Positions 9,197-19,345 are shown, counted from the stretch's first letter. The stretch is DNA of 56,081 bases from Roseobacter sp. (GCA_024636495.1 JAGXGZ010000021.1:1-56081), one strand, 5' to 3'. Notes: generated from the letters alone by a model not told the origin. Program-made: numbers and translations.

Positions 9197-9730
9197 ACGG
9201 GCAAGGTGGTCGTCAACAAGCGCCGTTTCTTGCCGTGTCAGGGTTTGATGTCTGGGATAGCGCGGTGCCGCACGGTCGTTTAAAATCGGCGTATCCCATC
9301 CTTGGGTCGTGTCAAAGAAACGTGTCACGCCTTCTAAGCCATATTCACGGTAAAATCCTTGCACGACCACATCAAGGTAGCTGAGCAAGATTGCATGATC
9401 ACCGCCCGCATGCCGGTGTTGTGGGGCGATCGAATAATGGGCCATGTCGGGGGCAGGCAAGACATCATGCAGCACAGCCGTGCCGGAGCTGAGCCGGTCA
9501 TACCCGTATTCGCGCGCATCAAGTGCGTGCCAATCGGCGCCGGGGACCGCTGCGATCAAACCATCAATGTTTGTCTCTATATCAGGCTCTACGCTTAGGA
9601 AAACGACATCGCGTTTTGCGGTACGCACCCAGACGCGCCGCCAACCCGAAAGTTGCGCAGGGCGCGCATCGGGGTAGGTATGGGTATTGCGGTTCACCAG
9701 GCTGCCATAGCCAAAAAAGTAAGGTATCAT
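9179..9730 (-). CDS. Gamma-glutamylcyclotransferase-like (AIG2/GGCT fold) protein
   Basis: 183 residues from the ATG at 9730. The protein opens with the YGSL substrate loop (MIPYFFGYGSLVNRNT) right at its start, and an acidic residue in DAREYGYDRL fits the catalytic glutamate of the GGCT fold. Such enzymes release 5-oxoproline from gamma-glutamyl compounds, ChaC-type members from glutathione. A longer in-frame extension exists, but it runs back toward the glycine riboswitch promoter and has non-protein-like composition, so it was rejected. The exact substrate is uncertain. Confidence 0.85.
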   Translation of the reverse strand: MIPYFFGYGSLVNRNTHTYPDARPAQLSGWRRVWVRTAKRDVVFLSVEPDIETNIDGLIAAVPGADWHALDAREYGYDRLSSGTAVLHDVLPAPDMAHYSIAPQHRHAGGDHAILLSYLDVVVQGFYREYGLEGVTRFFDTTQGWDTPILNDRAAPRYPRHQTLTRQETALVDDHLARLVAQL

Positions 9731-9836
9731 GCACAAGGGTTTGGCGTAGAGCGACCTTGATGTCCAAGGGTATCCACATTTGTGCTGAAACCTTTGGCGG
9801 CACGTCAAACATTTCGCTGCGAAAGCCTGACTGCGC

Positions 9837-9866
9837 TTGACGCAGCGCCCATATCCGGCATAGCAA
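9837..9866 (+). promoter_or_regulatory. Putative sigma-70 promoter of the gcv operon
   Basis: TTGACG at 9837-9842 and TAGCAA at 9861-9866 are separated by 18 bases. Transcription from here would begin just before the first glycine aptamer, which makes the assignment plausible. Judged by eye only. Confidence 0.45.
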
Positions 9867-9878
9867 TTGGCCACCGTA

Positions 9879-10027
9879 TCGGGAGAACTGGTTTAATCCA
9901 GTGCCGAAGGAGCAACCGCCCCGGAAACTCTCAGGCCAATGGACCGTTGCGGGACCTACATACTCTGGAGAGTGGTGCGATGCGCATCCGCCGAAGGGAT
10001 AACGATCTCAGGCCAAAGGACAGAGGG
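9879..10027 (+). ncRNA. Tandem glycine riboswitch
   Basis: Two consecutive aptamers with the conserved glycine-riboswitch cores. Aptamer 1 spans about 9879-9952 (GCCGAAGGAGCAA then CTCTCAGGCCAATGGACC). Aptamer 2 spans about 9963-10027 (GCCGAAGGGATAACGATCTC then AGGCCAAAGGACAGAGGG), with P1 formed by CTCTG (9963-9967) and CAGAG (10021-10025). Tandem glycine aptamers normally switch on gcv genes when glycine is abundant. It lies 85 bases before the gcvT start, so the expression platform must sit in 10028-10112. Confidence 0.93.
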
Positions 10028-10112
10028 GGCATTTTGTTGGTTGCATACCTGCGACCTGCTGAGTGCCAGTGTGGTAAAAAGCCCTCTGGATAGTGAAAGA
10101 GAGCCTGCGACC

Positions 10113-11237
10113 ATGAGCGATTTGCACCAGACCCCGCTATACGACCTGCACCTGGAACTGGGCGGTAAGATGGTCCCCTTTGCGGGCTATTCGATGCCGG
10201 TTCAATACCCGATGGGCGTGATGAAGGAACACCTTCACACCCGCAGCCATGCGGGGCTTTTTGATGTCAGTCACATGGGGCAGGTCATCGTTTCCGGTGC
10301 GTCATGGGAGGCTGTTGCTACCGCCTTTGAAACACTCGTGCCGATGGATGTGCTGGGACTGGCCGACGGGCGCCAGCGCTATGGGTTGTTCACCAATGAT
10401 GTGGGCGGGATCGAAGACGATCTGATGTTTGCGCGGCGCGGAAACGACCTGTTTGTTGTGGTCAATGCTGCCTGCAAGGGGGCGGATATTGCCCGCATGA
10501 AAGCAGCGCTTGAGCCTGATGTGACGGTGACCCCGATTGACGACCGCGCGTTGGTGGCGCTTCAGGGGCCGGGTGCCGAGGCTGCGCTGGCAACGCTGGA
10601 TCCCAAGGCCGCCGATATGCGGTTTATGGATTTTGGGGCGCTGAGCCTTGACGGGATCGAGGTCTGGGCCTCCCGCTCTGGCTACACCGGTGAAGACGGG
10701 TATGAAATTTCGGTAGCCGACAAGGATGCAGAGACATTGGTGCGAAGATTGCTGGCGATCGAGGGGGTCGAACCGATTGGCCTTGGCGCACGCGATTCCT
10801 TACGTCTTGAGGCTGGGCTGTGCCTGTATGGCAATGATGTTGACGCGCAGACCAATCCGGTCGAGGCAAGTTTGAACTGGGCAATCCAAAAGATCCGGCG
10901 TGCGGGTGGCGCACGTGAGGGCGGTTATCCGGGCGCGCAGACCGTTCAGGCGGCATTCGAAGATGGTGTCGCACGCAAGCGTGTGGGGCTGTCACCACAA
11001 GGCCGCGCACCGATGCGCGAAGGCACGCAGCTTTATGACGCCGAGGAGGGTGGTCGCCTTGTCGGCCATGTGACATCCGGCAGTTTTGGTCCGAGCATCG
11101 GGATGCCTGTTGCCATGGGCTATGTTGGCGCGGAATATGCCGGTGTTGACACGGCGCTTTGGGGCGAAGTGCGCGGCAAGCGTTTGCCGGTGAACGTGGC
11201 CAAACTGCCCTTCGTGGCGGCGAATTTTAAAAGATAA
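10113..11237 (+). CDS. gcvT: Glycine cleavage system T protein (aminomethyltransferase)
   Basis: 374 residues. GcvT takes the aminomethyl group from lipoyl-GcvH, releases ammonia and gives 5,10-methylene-THF. The protein starts MSDLHQTPLYDLHLELGGKM, with the family-typical 'MPVQYPMG', 'DVSHMGQV' and 'SRSGYTGEDGYEI' segments; the C-terminal beta-barrel ends near FVAANFKR. The open frame extends upstream through the riboswitch, but that part encodes nothing like GcvT, so the ATG at 10113 is chosen. It is the first gene of gcvT-gcvH-gcvP and is controlled by the riboswitch. Confidence 0.97.
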   Translation: MSDLHQTPLYDLHLELGGKMVPFAGYSMPVQYPMGVMKEHLHTRSHAGLFDVSHMGQVIVSGASWEAVATAFETLVPMDVLGLADGRQRYGLFTNDVGGIEDDLMFARRGNDLFVVVNAACKGADIARMKAALEPDVTVTPIDDRALVALQGPGAEAALATLDPKAADMRFMDFGALSLDGIEVWASRSGYTGEDGYEISVADKDAETLVRRLLAIEGVEPIGLGARDSLRLEAGLCLYGNDVDAQTNPVEASLNWAIQKIRRAGGAREGGYPGAQTVQAAFEDGVARKRVGLSPQGRAPMREGTQLYDAEEGGRLVGHVTSGSFGPSIGMPVAMGYVGAEYAGVDTALWGEVRGKRLPVNVAKLPFVAANFKR

Positions 11238-11256
11238 TCAACAAGAGGACGTGATG

Positions 11257-11616
11257 ATGAAGTTTACCGAAGAGCATGAGTGGCTGCGGGTCGAGGGTGA
11301 CGAGATCGTGGTGGGGATCACCATCCACGCTGCGGAACAGCTTGGCGATGTGGTGTTTGTAGAACTGCCTTCCGAAGGGACAGTGGTGAGCAAGGATGAC
11401 GAAGTCGTTGTGATCGAGTCTGTCAAGGCCGCATCCGACATTCTGGCCCCAATCGACGGGGAAATCACCGAAGTGAATAGCACGCTTACCGATACTCCCG
11501 GCATGGTGAACGATGATCCGCAGGGCGAGGCGTGGTTTTTCAAGATGAAGGCATCCGACCCTAGTCAGATGGAAGAATTCATGGACGAAGCCGGCTACCA
11601 GAAATTCATCGGATAA
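11257..11616 (+). CDS. gcvH: Glycine cleavage system H protein
   Basis: 119 residues. GcvH is the lipoyl carrier that shuttles the aminomethyl intermediate between GcvP, GcvT and the lipoamide dehydrogenase. The lipoylated lysine sits in [11 protein letters not shown]. Three candidate starts in a row (GTG 11251, ATG 11254, ATG 11257) follow AGAGGA at 11244-11249. The last ATG has the best spacing (7 bases) and gives the normal [10 protein letters not shown] start; 11254 cannot be excluded. It lies 19 bases after gcvT. Confidence 0.95.
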   Translation: MKFTEEHEWLRVEGDEIVVGITIHAAEQLGDVVFVELPSEGTVVSKDDEVVVIESVKAASDILAPIDGEITEVNSTLTDTPGMVNDDPQGEAWFFKMKASDPSQMEEFMDEAGYQKFIG

Positions 11617-11624
11617 GCCTGCCG

Positions 11625-11669
11625 CCCCGTCGGAGCCTCCGGCGGGGATTTTAGACCATTTGGAAGAGG
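11625..11669 (+). repeat. gcvH-gcvP hairpin plus intergenic repeat copy B
   Basis: CCCCGTCGGAG and CTCCGGCGGGG (11625-11647) form an almost perfect hairpin with one G-T pair and a minimal loop, followed by ATTTTAGACCATTTGGAAGAGG, a member of the same repeat family as at 3047, 25584 and 27135. It lies inside the operon 12 bases before the gcvP start. It could be a partial terminator or an RNA-processing or stability element that sets the gcvP:gcvTH ratio. That role is inference. Confidence 0.55.
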
Positions 11670-11680
11670 GGCGTTGCGCC

Positions 11681-14524
11681 ATGGTTTTTAAACCAACCGA
11701 ATATTTGCCGTATGATTTTGCCAATCGCAGACATATCGGACCGTCTCCGGCGGAAATGTCGGACATGTTAAAGACCGTGGGTGCCCAAAGCCTTGCGGCG
11801 TTGATTGATGATACGATGCCTGCGAATATCCGCCAGAAAGAGCCGCTGGATTTCGGCAAGCCCATGTCCGAGCGCGAAGTGCTTGAGCATCTGCGCATGG
11901 TGGCGGGCAAGAACAAGGTGCTGACCTCGTTGATCGGGCAGGGCTATCACGGGACGGTCACGCCGCCCGCGATCCAACGTAATATTTTCGAGAACCCAGC
12001 GTGGTACACCGCCTATACACCCTATCAGCCCGAGATCAGTCAGGGGCGGCTTGAGGCGTTGCTGAACTTCCAGACAATGGTTTCCGATCTGACTGGGCTT
12101 GATGTGGCCAATGCGTCGCTGCTGGACGAGGCGACGGCCTGTGCCGAAGCGATGACCATGGCGATGCGGGTGGCAAAATCCAAGGCCAAGGCGTTTTTTG
12201 TTGATCGCGATTGTCATCCGCAAAACATTGCTGTGATCCAGACGCGGGCAGAGCCATTGGGGATCGAGGTCATAATTGGTGATCCCGACAAGATGGAGGC
12301 CGACAAGGTCTTTGGCGCGATCTTCCAATATCCCGGCACTTACGGTCACGTGCGTGATTTCACCTCGCATATTGCGGCGCTTCATGCTGCTGGGGCGTTG
12401 GGCATCGTGACCGCTGATCCTATGGCCTTGACGCTGTTGAAGGAACCCGGTGCTATGGGGGCCGATATCGCTGTGGGATCAACCCAGCGGTTCGGCGTGC
12501 CCGAAGGGTACGGCGGACCACATGCGGCCTATATGGCGTGCAAGGATGCGTACAAGCGCGCCATGCCGGGGCGCTTGGTAGGGGTGTCGATTGATGCCCA
12601 TGGCAACCGCGCCTACCGCTTGTCGCTGCAAACCCGCGAACAGCATATCCGCCGCGAGAAGGCCACGTCGAACGTGTGTACCGCGCAGGCTTTGCTGGCG
12701 GTGATGGCGTCGATGTATGCGGTCTTCCATGGTCCAGAGGGCCTTAAGGCGATTGCGCAGCGCATCCATCGCAAGACGGTGCGGCTGGCCAACGGGCTGG
12801 AGGAAGCAGGCTTCAAGGTTGATCCTAAGGCGTTCTTTGACACGATCACTGTCGATGTCGGCCCGTTGCAGGCGGCTGTCATGAAATCCGCCGTGGACGA
12901 AGGCATCAACCTGCGCCGCGCCGGTGAAACCCGCGTCGGCATATCGCTGGACGAACGCACGACATCGGCCACGATCGAAGCGGTCTGGCGGGCCTTTGGT
13001 CTCCTCAAGGCGGACGAGAAGTTCGAGGCGGCGTACCGCTTTCCCGAGGACATGCTGCGCGAGAGCCATTACCTGACGCACCCGATCTTCCACATGAACC
13101 GCGCCGAGACCGAGATGATGCGCTATATGCGCCGTTTGGCCGACCGTGATCTGGCGCTGGATCGCGCGATGATCCCGCTGGGGTCTTGCACGATGAAGCT
13201 GAACTCGGCGGCGGAAATGATGCCCGTCAGCTGGCGCGAGTTTTCGATGATCCACCCGTTTGTGCCCGAAGACCAAGCGCTTGGGTACAAACATATGATT
13301 GACGATCTGTCGGCCAAGCTGTGCGACATCACCGGCTATGACGCGATTTCGATGCAGCCGAACTCGGGCGCGCAGGGCGAATATGCAGGGCTATTGGCGA
13401 TTGCGGGCTATCACCGCGCACAAGGCGAAGGGCATCGCAACATCTGTCTGATCCCGACCTCGGCGCACGGGACCAACCCGGCCAGCGCCAATATGGTGGG
13501 CTGGAAGGTCGTTGTGGTCAAGTCCGCCGCCAATGGCGACATTGATGTGGAAGATTTCCGCGCCAAGGCAGAACTGCACAGCGCGAACCTTGCGGGCTGC
13601 ATGATCACCTATCCGTCAACCCACGGCGTGTTCGAGGAAACCGTGACCGACATCACCAAGATCACCCATGATCACGGCGGTCAGGTCTATATCGACGGGG
13701 CGAACATGAACGCGATGGTCGGGCTTGCCCGGCCCGGCGATGTGGGCGGCGACGTGAGCCACCTGAACCTGCACAAGACGTTCTGCATTCCCCACGGCGG
13801 TGGCGGCCCCGGCATGGGCCCCATCGGGATCAAGGCGCATCTGGTGCCCCATGTGCCCGGTCATCCCAATGGCGGCGAAGGCGCGGTATCTGCAGCACCC
13901 TACGGGTCGCCGTCGCTGCTGCCGATTTCGTGGTCCTACTGCCTGATGATGGGCGGCGAGGGCCTGACGCAGGCGACGCGCGTCGCGATCTTGAATGCCA
14001 ACTATATCGCCAAGCGGCTCGAAGGGGCGTTCGAGGTGCTGTACAAAGGGCCGACGGGGCGCGTTGCGCATGAGTGTATTTTCGACGTGCGCCCATTTGA
14101 GGACAGTGCGGGCGTGACCGTTGACGACATCGCAAAGCGTCTGATTGATGCGGGCTTCCACGCACCGACCATGAGCTTTCCCGTCGCCGGAACTTTGATG
14201 GTGGAGCCTACCGAGTCCGAGACAAAAGCCGAGCTGGACCGTTTTTGCAACGCGATGCTCGCCATCCGCGCAGAAATCCGTGCGATTGAGGCAGGCGACA
14301 TGCCGCGTGAAAACAACGCCTTGAAAAACGCGCCACATACGGTCGAGGATCTGGTGGGCGATTGGGACAGACCTTACAGCCGCGAACAGGGTTGTTTCCC
14401 TCCTGGGGCATTCCGGGTGGACAAATACTGGCCGCCCGTCAACCGGGTCGACAATGTCCATGGGGACCGCAACCTGATCTGCACATGCCCGCCGATGTCG
14501 GACTATGCCGAAGCAGCCGAGTGA
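11681..14524 (+). CDS. gcvP: Glycine dehydrogenase (decarboxylating), P protein
   Basis: 947 residues, the fused single-chain P protein with two homologous halves. It is a PLP enzyme that decarboxylates glycine and loads the aminomethyl group on GcvH. The PLP lysine is K699 in [14 protein letters not shown], preceded by [11 protein letters not shown] and followed by the Gly-rich [11 protein letters not shown]. The start is the ATG at 11681 ([18 protein letters not shown]); the earlier in-frame codons overlap the intergenic repeat. It is the last gene of the riboswitch-controlled operon. Confidence 0.97.
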   Translation: MVFKPTEYLPYDFANRRHIGPSPAEMSDMLKTVGAQSLAALIDDTMPANIRQKEPLDFGKPMSEREVLEHLRMVAGKNKVLTSLIGQGYHGTVTPPAIQRNIFENPAWYTAYTPYQPEISQGRLEALLNFQTMVSDLTGLDVANASLLDEATACAEAMTMAMRVAKSKAKAFFVDRDCHPQNIAVIQTRAEPLGIEVIIGDPDKMEADKVFGAIFQYPGTYGHVRDFTSHIAALHAAGALGIVTADPMALTLLKEPGAMGADIAVGSTQRFGVPEGYGGPHAAYMACKDAYKRAMPGRLVGVSIDAHGNRAYRLSLQTREQHIRREKATSNVCTAQALLAVMASMYAVFHGPEGLKAIAQRIHRKTVRLANGLEEAGFKVDPKAFFDTITVDVGPLQAAVMKSAVDEGINLRRAGETRVGISLDERTTSATIEAVWRAFGLLKADEKFEAAYRFPEDMLRESHYLTHPIFHMNRAETEMMRYMRRLADRDLALDRAMIPLGSCTMKLNSAAEMMPVSWREFSMIHPFVPEDQALGYKHMIDDLSAKLCDITGYDAISMQPNSGAQGEYAGLLAIAGYHRAQGEGHRNICLIPTSAHGTNPASANMVGWKVVVVKSAANGDIDVEDFRAKAELHSANLAGCMITYPSTHGVFEETVTDITKITHDHGGQVYIDGANMNAMVGLARPGDVGGDVSHLNLHKTFCIPHGGGGPGMGPIGIKAHLVPHVPGHPNGGEGAVSAAPYGSPSLLPISWSYCLMMGGEGLTQATRVAILNANYIAKRLEGAFEVLYKGPTGRVAHECIFDVRPFEDSAGVTVDDIAKRLIDAGFHAPTMSFPVAGTLMVEPTESETKAELDRFCNAMLAIRAEIRAIEAGDMPRENNALKNAPHTVEDLVGDWDRPYSREQGCFPPGAFRVDKYWPPVNRVDNVHGDRNLICTCPPMSDYAEAAE

Positions 14525-14533
14525 TCATCAAGG

Positions 14534-14555
14534 CGCGCGGAGTAATTTCCGCGCG
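14534..14555. terminator. Bidirectional hairpin between gcvP and the IMPase-like gene
   Basis: CGCGCGGA (14534-14541) pairs with TCCGCGCG (14548-14555) around a 6-base loop, in the 32-bp gap between two convergent genes. T-tracts are weak on both sides, so its efficiency is uncertain. Confidence 0.5.
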
Positions 14556-14556
14556 T

Positions 14557-15420
14557 CTATTCTATCAAAAAGCTGAACAGTTTTTTCAGTCTGTTCCATG
14601 TTGCCTTGTCGGGGGCCGCCAGCAAATAGCCGTCGCGCAGCGTTGCATCATAAGGGCCGCCAGACAGCATTTCGACATGCCCCCCGGCTTGGGTGCAAAT
14701 CAGTGCACCGGCCGCGTGATCCCATGGCTTTAGCTGGCTTTCCAGCATGAAATCGGCGTGACCTTGCGCCAGCATGCGATATTGATGCGCAGAGCAGCGC
14801 AGGCCGTGTACCCTAAAGAAACTTGGGAACGTCGCGGCCAGTTGCGGCTGGTGCTTTGTCGGGAATTGGCCAAGCGGAATATACCCGGTCAGCCCTTCGA
14901 TGGGTTTTCCCATTGCGACCTTCAGGGCGCGTGCAGGTCCGATGCTGCGCTCTAGGCGGGCGTGGCTTTCCGTGTCAGCAATTGCCCAATCGTCGTTGAC
15001 CGGATCATAGATCGCCCCGAACGCGGTCTTGCCAAACCGGGTAACGGCCAGAATCATCCCGAACAGCGCCAGCCCTTGCGCGAAGTTCGAGGTGCCATCG
15101 ACAGGATCAAGGATAAATGCCAAAGGTGCATCCGCAATTTTATCAAGTAAGCTTGGATTACTGGCAACCGCCTCTTCGCCGATGATCAGCGCGGTTGGAA
15201 ATGCAATCCGCAAAGCGCGGGTAATCATGGCTTCGGCGGCAAGATCGGCTGTGGTGACCAGATCGTGGGGGCCGGTTTTGGTTTTGATATCCGATGCGCT
15301 TAGGTTGCGAAAACGCGGCATCACTTCGGTTTTTGCCGCGCGCCGCAGGATGTTGATGACATGGGCTTTTTGCGCGTCACTCAGGACGGGAGGCAGGGGG
15401 GCGGGCAGTTGGTCTGTCAT
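14557..15420 (-). CDS. Inositol monophosphatase-family phosphatase
   Basis: 287 residues with the Mg2+-dependent phosphatase signature: GEE at 81-83, DPVDGT at 105-110 in ILDPVDGTSNFAQG, and the C-terminal KPWDHAAGALICTQAGG. The family includes inositol-1-phosphatase (SuhB), 3'(2'),5'-bisphosphate nucleotidase (CysQ) and histidinol-phosphatase (HisN). The sequence does not clearly fix which. Single gene, convergent with gcvP; the ABC permease gene lies 36 bp upstream of it in the same direction, so it may be read from that transcript. Confidence 0.9.
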   Translation of the reverse strand: MTDQLPAPLPPVLSDAQKAHVINILRRAAKTEVMPRFRNLSASDIKTKTGPHDLVTTADLAAEAMITRALRIAFPTALIIGEEAVASNPSLLDKIADAPLAFILDPVDGTSNFAQGLALFGMILAVTRFGKTAFGAIYDPVNDDWAIADTESHARLERSIGPARALKVAMGKPIEGLTGYIPLGQFPTKHQPQLAATFPSFFRVHGLRCSAHQYRMLAQGHADFMLESQLKPWDHAAGALICTQAGGHVEMLSGGPYDATLRDGYLLAAPDKATWNRLKKLFSFLIE

Positions 15421-15456
15421 GGTTTCTTATCCCTTTGATAGGCTCTGATTTAGGCT

Positions 15457-17985
15457 CTATTCACGTGCGCGAAGCACCTGTGCAGGCCGCGCATTCAGGG
15501 CTTTAACCGCAAAACCGAGTGACGCCAGAACCGACGCGAATACCCCACCCAGGATGATAAGGATGGCCGAGGACCACACAACGCTAAAGTCCGTTTCCAT
15601 GATGAACCGGCTGACGGCCCAACCGCCCAGTATCCCGGCAAGCAAGGCAACAGCCCCCGCAAAGAAACCCAACAGCGCTGCACGCAGCAAGAAACTGGTG
15701 GCGATCGCGCGGCGCGAGGCCCCTAGTGTTTTCAGCAATGCAGCCTCGTATCGGCGGGCATCGGCACCAGCCGCGGCGGCACCGATAAGCACCAAAAAGC
15801 CGGTCAGCAGGGTTGCTGCTGCGCCGTAGGATACGGCAGCCGCGAGCCCGTTTAGCACGGCTGCCACACGGTCAATCGCGTCGCGTACGCGGATTGCGGT
15901 GATATTGGGATAGGCCGTCGCAAGGTCACGCAAGATCGCCGCTTCGGCATTTTCATCTGCGTAAACGGTTGAGATGAATGTATGCGGTGCGCCGCTAAGC
16001 GCAGAGGGATTCATCGTCAGGATAAAGCCGATCCCGGCGGTCGAAAAATCGACCTCCTGGAAGCTGGAAATAGTGCCCGTGATATCGCGCCCCAGCACAT
16101 TGATCGTCAGCGTATCGCCCAAATTCAGACCGATCTCTTCTGCCTCTTCTGCGGCGAAGCTAATCAAGGGCGGGCCAGTATAGTCGGGTGCCCACCATTC
16201 GCCAGCTGTGATGATCGCATCATCACCTGGGGCGGCTGCATAGGTCACGCCACGATCCCCGCGCACGACCCAATGATCACCGGCAACGTCTTTGGCCGGA
16301 CGGCCATTGATCTGTGTCACAACACCGCGCAGCATCGGCGCCGTATCAATGCGGCTGACGGCAGGATCGTCCTCAAGCCGCTTTGTGTAGCCGTCGATTT
16401 GATCTTTCTGGATATCGACAAAGAAATATGACGGGGCGACGTCAGGTAGATTACCCGAAATCGCCTGCCTCAGGTTGCCGTCGATCTGGCCGACAGCGGC
16501 CAACACAGACAGCCCAAGGCCAAGGGACAGCACGACCGCGCTTGCCCCTTCGCCGTTTCCGCCGATTGCAGTCAGCGCCCAACGCAATCTTGGATGCCCG
16601 CGTGCAAAATGCGCCGCGCGCAGTGCAAGAAACCGGACAATCCCGGCGGCCAGCGTCAGGATCAGCAGCGCCCCTGCAATGCCACCCAATGTCCAAAGCG
16701 TCAGCCACCAGCTGCCGTTAAACCATCCGGCAAGCCCGATCAGCAATGCGACGGTAAGGGCGATCACCACGATATATCTGGGTGCCGGAAACTGTGCCGC
16801 ACCTTCCCAAGCATCCCGAAACAAGGTCGCTGCGCGGATATTCTCGCTGCGCGCAAGCGGCCACAGCGTAAAGGCGAAGGCCGTAAGTAGTCCGTAAATA
16901 CCGGCCTCGATCAGCGGCTGTGGATAGATCGAAAAAGCAGCGGGGATCGGTAGCCGGGCCGAGATCAAAGGAGCAAAAATCAAGGGTGCAATGGCCCCCA
17001 GAACGACACCAATGAAAACCCCAAGGAGCGACAGCAGCCCGATTTGGATGAAATAGGTCTGAAATATCGTCGCGCGGTCCGCACCAAGGGCGCGCAGGGT
17101 CGCGATTACTTCGGTTTTGCCGTTTAGATAAGACCGCACGGCGGCAGACACCCCCACACCGCCTACGGCCAGACCCGAAAGGCCGACCAGTACCAAGAAG
17201 GCACTCAATCTTTCGACAAATCGTGATACCCCCGGCGCGCCATTGCGTGCATCAGTCCAGCGCATCCCGCTGTTTTCGAACTGCCCCGTGGCCGCATTTT
17301 CGAGCTGGTCCAGATCTGTCTCGGGCGGCAAAAGCATCCGGTATTTCGAGTTGTATAGCGTGCCTTCACTCAGCAGGCCCGCCCCCTCCAAACTATCTGT
17401 GCGCAAAAGCGTGCGCGGCCCAAGGGCAAAGCCGCTTGCCGCGCTATCGGGTTCGCGAACGATCAGCGCTGTCAGGCGAAATTCCTTGACGCCCAGCTTG
17501 AACACATCGCCCGCAGAGAGACCAAGCCGGTCAGACAATGCCCGTTCCATCACCGCGCCGGGCAGGCCGTCGGTCGTGGCAAGCGCTTGATCTAAAGGCA
17601 TTTCCGGCGACAAGACCATTTCGCCAATTAACGGATAAAGGCCATCGACGCCTTTGATCTGGGTCAGGGCGCGGTCTGCGGCAGCACCGTCACCGACAAC
17701 GGCCATCGATCGAAACTCAACAATCTCTGATACTTGGGTGGCTTGGCTTTCAATCCACGCACGTTCGTCTTGCGTGGCAAAGCGGTAGGTGAAGTCAAGC
17801 TCGGCGGTGCCACCCAGCAGGGCCGCCCCTTCACGCTGCAATCCACCTTCGATCGCGGAACGTACCGATCCGACAGCGGCGATTGCAGCCACGCCAAGCG
17901 CCAGACAAGCAAGGAAAAGACGAAACCCCCGCAGACCGCCACGCATCTCGCGGCGGGCAAATCGGCTTGCTAATTCAAGGCTCAT
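15457..17985 (-). CDS. FtsX-like ABC transporter permease (YbbP type)
   Basis: 842 residues, matching the large YbbP-like permeases. There is an N-terminal transmembrane helix (about 20-42), a large periplasmic domain, a first FtsX core with three helices (about 265-385), further helices in the middle, a second periplasmic domain (about 500-690), and a second FtsX core at the C-terminus. It overlaps the ATPase gene by 4 bases (ATGA), so the pair is one operon. In E. coli the ybbA-ybbP pair is divergent from tesA, and the same arrangement is found here. Proposed roles are export or extraction of lipophilic molecules; the true substrate is unknown. Confidence 0.92.
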   Translation of the reverse strand: MSLELASRFARREMRGGLRGFRLFLACLALGVAAIAAVGSVRSAIEGGLQREGAALLGGTAELDFTYRFATQDERAWIESQATQVSEIVEFRSMAVVGDGAAADRALTQIKGVDGLYPLIGEMVLSPEMPLDQALATTDGLPGAVMERALSDRLGLSAGDVFKLGVKEFRLTALIVREPDSAASGFALGPRTLLRTDSLEGAGLLSEGTLYNSKYRMLLPPETDLDQLENAATGQFENSGMRWTDARNGAPGVSRFVERLSAFLVLVGLSGLAVGGVGVSAAVRSYLNGKTEVIATLRALGADRATIFQTYFIQIGLLSLLGVFIGVVLGAIAPLIFAPLISARLPIPAAFSIYPQPLIEAGIYGLLTAFAFTLWPLARSENIRAATLFRDAWEGAAQFPAPRYIVVIALTVALLIGLAGWFNGSWWLTLWTLGGIAGALLILTLAAGIVRFLALRAAHFARGHPRLRWALTAIGGNGEGASAVVLSLGLGLSVLAAVGQIDGNLRQAISGNLPDVAPSYFFVDIQKDQIDGYTKRLEDDPAVSRIDTAPMLRGVVTQINGRPAKDVAGDHWVVRGDRGVTYAAAPGDDAIITAGEWWAPDYTGPPLISFAAEEAEEIGLNLGDTLTINVLGRDITGTISSFQEVDFSTAGIGFILTMNPSALSGAPHTFISTVYADENAEAAILRDLATAYPNITAIRVRDAIDRVAAVLNGLAAAVSYGAAATLLTGFLVLIGAAAAGADARRYEAALLKTLGASRRAIATSFLLRAALLGFFAGAVALLAGILGGWAVSRFIMETDFSVVWSSAILIILGGVFASVLASLGFAVKALNARPAQVLRARE

Positions 17986-18650
17986 ACGATGCGTCCGTCC
18001 GTCAGGCTGACGACACGGTCGCAGCGCGCGGCCAGATCGTCGGCATGCGTAACAAGCACAAGCGTTGCCCCGTGTTTTTCACGCAGATCAAACAGCAGCT
18101 CCATGATCGCGGCACCGTTAGTGCTGTCCAGATTTCCGGTCGGTTCATCTGCCAGCAAGATCGCTGGGCGCGGGGCGCATGCACGTGCAAGGGCGACGCG
18201 TTGCTGTTCGCCACCCGACATTTGCGCAGGATAGTGGTTTAGTCGGTGGCCAAGCCCCACGGCATGCAATTCGGCTTCGGCACGTTCATAGGCATCCGCG
18301 ACGCCGTTCAGTTCTAAAGGGGTGGCCACATTCTCTAGGGCTGTCATGGTCGGGATCAGGTGGAACGACTGAAAGACAATGCCCATGCGCCCGCGTCGAA
18401 ACTTGGCCAAACCGTCCTCGCTCATCGCGGTCAGATCTTGCCCCAACGCGCGTACGCTGCCCCCGGTTGCCTTCTCGAGCCCGCCCATGACCATCAGCAA
18501 GGATGATTTGCCAGATCCCGACGGACCTGTGAAAGCCACTGTTTCACCTTGTGCAACGTCAAGGGTGATACCATGTAGGATTTCAACCATCCCGGCATTG
18601 CCATTCAGTTTAAGGGACGCATCTTGAAGTTGGAACACCGGGTCGGTCAT
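17982..18650 (-). CDS. ABC transporter ATP-binding protein (YbbA/LolD-like)
   Basis: 222 residues. Walker A GPSGSGKSS, Q-loop VFQSFHLIPTM, signature MSGGEQQRVALARA, Walker B ILLADEPTGNLD and the switch histidine in LVTHADDLA are all intact. This is the MacB/LolD-type ATPase subgroup that pairs with FtsX-like permeases, in agreement with the 4-base overlap with the following permease gene. Divergent from the esterase gene, with 47 bp between start codons, so their promoters must overlap or face each other closely. Confidence 0.94.
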   Translation of the reverse strand: MTDPVFQLQDASLKLNGNAGMVEILHGITLDVAQGETVAFTGPSGSGKSSLLMVMGGLEKATGGSVRALGQDLTAMSEDGLAKFRRGRMGIVFQSFHLIPTMTALENVATPLELNGVADAYERAEAELHAVGLGHRLNHYPAQMSGGEQQRVALARACAPRPAILLADEPTGNLDSTNGAAIMELLFDLREKHGATLVLVTHADDLAARCDRVVSLTDGRIV

Positions 18651-18697
18651 TGGGCTGCCTTTGTATGGTTGTTCCTGTTGGATATGGAGGTTTCACT

Positions 18698-19345
18698 ATG
18701 ATGCGCAAGGTTATGGCAGGAATTGTCCTTGTTTTCGCAGGCCCAGCGGGCGCAGAGCCTCTTGTTATAGCAGCACTGGGCGACAGTCTGACGCAGGGCT
18801 ATGGATTGCCCGCAGAGGATGGTTTTGTCCCGCAACTTCAGACTTGGCTTGATGAAAATGGCGCAGATGTGCAGCTGATCAATGCGGGTGTATCTGGCGA
18901 CACGACGGCTGGCGGGCTAAGCCGCGTTGGCTGGACGCTGACGCCGGATGTCGACGGCATGATCGTGGCCCTTGGGGGAAATGACTTGCTACGCGGGCTG
19001 GATCCTGCCGTGAGCCGCGCCAACATCGACGGTATTCTGGACGCCGCGCAACAAGCCGAGGTAGAGGTTTTGTTGGTCGGGATGAGCGCGCCGGGGAATT
19101 TTGGGCCAGAATATAAAACGGCTTTTGACGCGCTTTTCCCAGAGCTTTCGCAAAAGTACGAGACAGAATATCTGCCAAGCTTTTTTGAAGGGCTTGCTGT
19201 GGACGGCAAATTGCCCGAGCTGTCCCAAGCGCAAGAGTTCTTTCAATCGGACCGCATACATCCCAACAAACAAGGTGTGGCCAAGATTGTCACCGCGATG
19301 GGCCCCAAGGTGTTGGCGCTGATTGACGACATAAAAGCGCAATAA
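18698..19345 (+). CDS. Periplasmic SGNH/GDSL arylesterase (TesA-like)
   Basis: 215 residues. A Sec signal peptide (about 1-19) is followed by the SGNH blocks: GDSLTQGYG with nucleophile S30, 'GVSGDTTAGG', 'ALGGNDLLRG' and the C-terminal 'DRIHPNKQG' with Asp-x-x-His. Enzymes of this group hydrolyse aryl esters and acyl thioesters in the periplasm and include E. coli TesA. The start at 18698 is chosen because GGAGG (18686-18690) is 7 bases upstream. The tesA-ybbA-ybbP synteny is kept, which suggests a joint function with the ABC pair. Confidence 0.93.
   Translation: MMRKVMAGIVLVFAGPAGAEPLVIAALGDSLTQGYGLPAEDGFVPQLQTWLDENGADVQLINAGVSGDTTAGGLSRVGWTLTPDVDGMIVALGGNDLLRGLDPAVSRANIDGILDAAQQAEVEVLLVGMSAPGNFGPEYKTAFDALFPELSQKYETEYLPSFFEGLAVDGKLPELSQAQEFFQSDRIHPNKQGVAKIVTAMGPKVLALIDDIKAQ

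Noticed and set aside
9939..10112. N-terminal extension of gcvT through the riboswitch
   Set aside because: The frame is open by chance across aptamer 2; the encoded residues are unlike GcvT, and the conserved protein begins at 10113.
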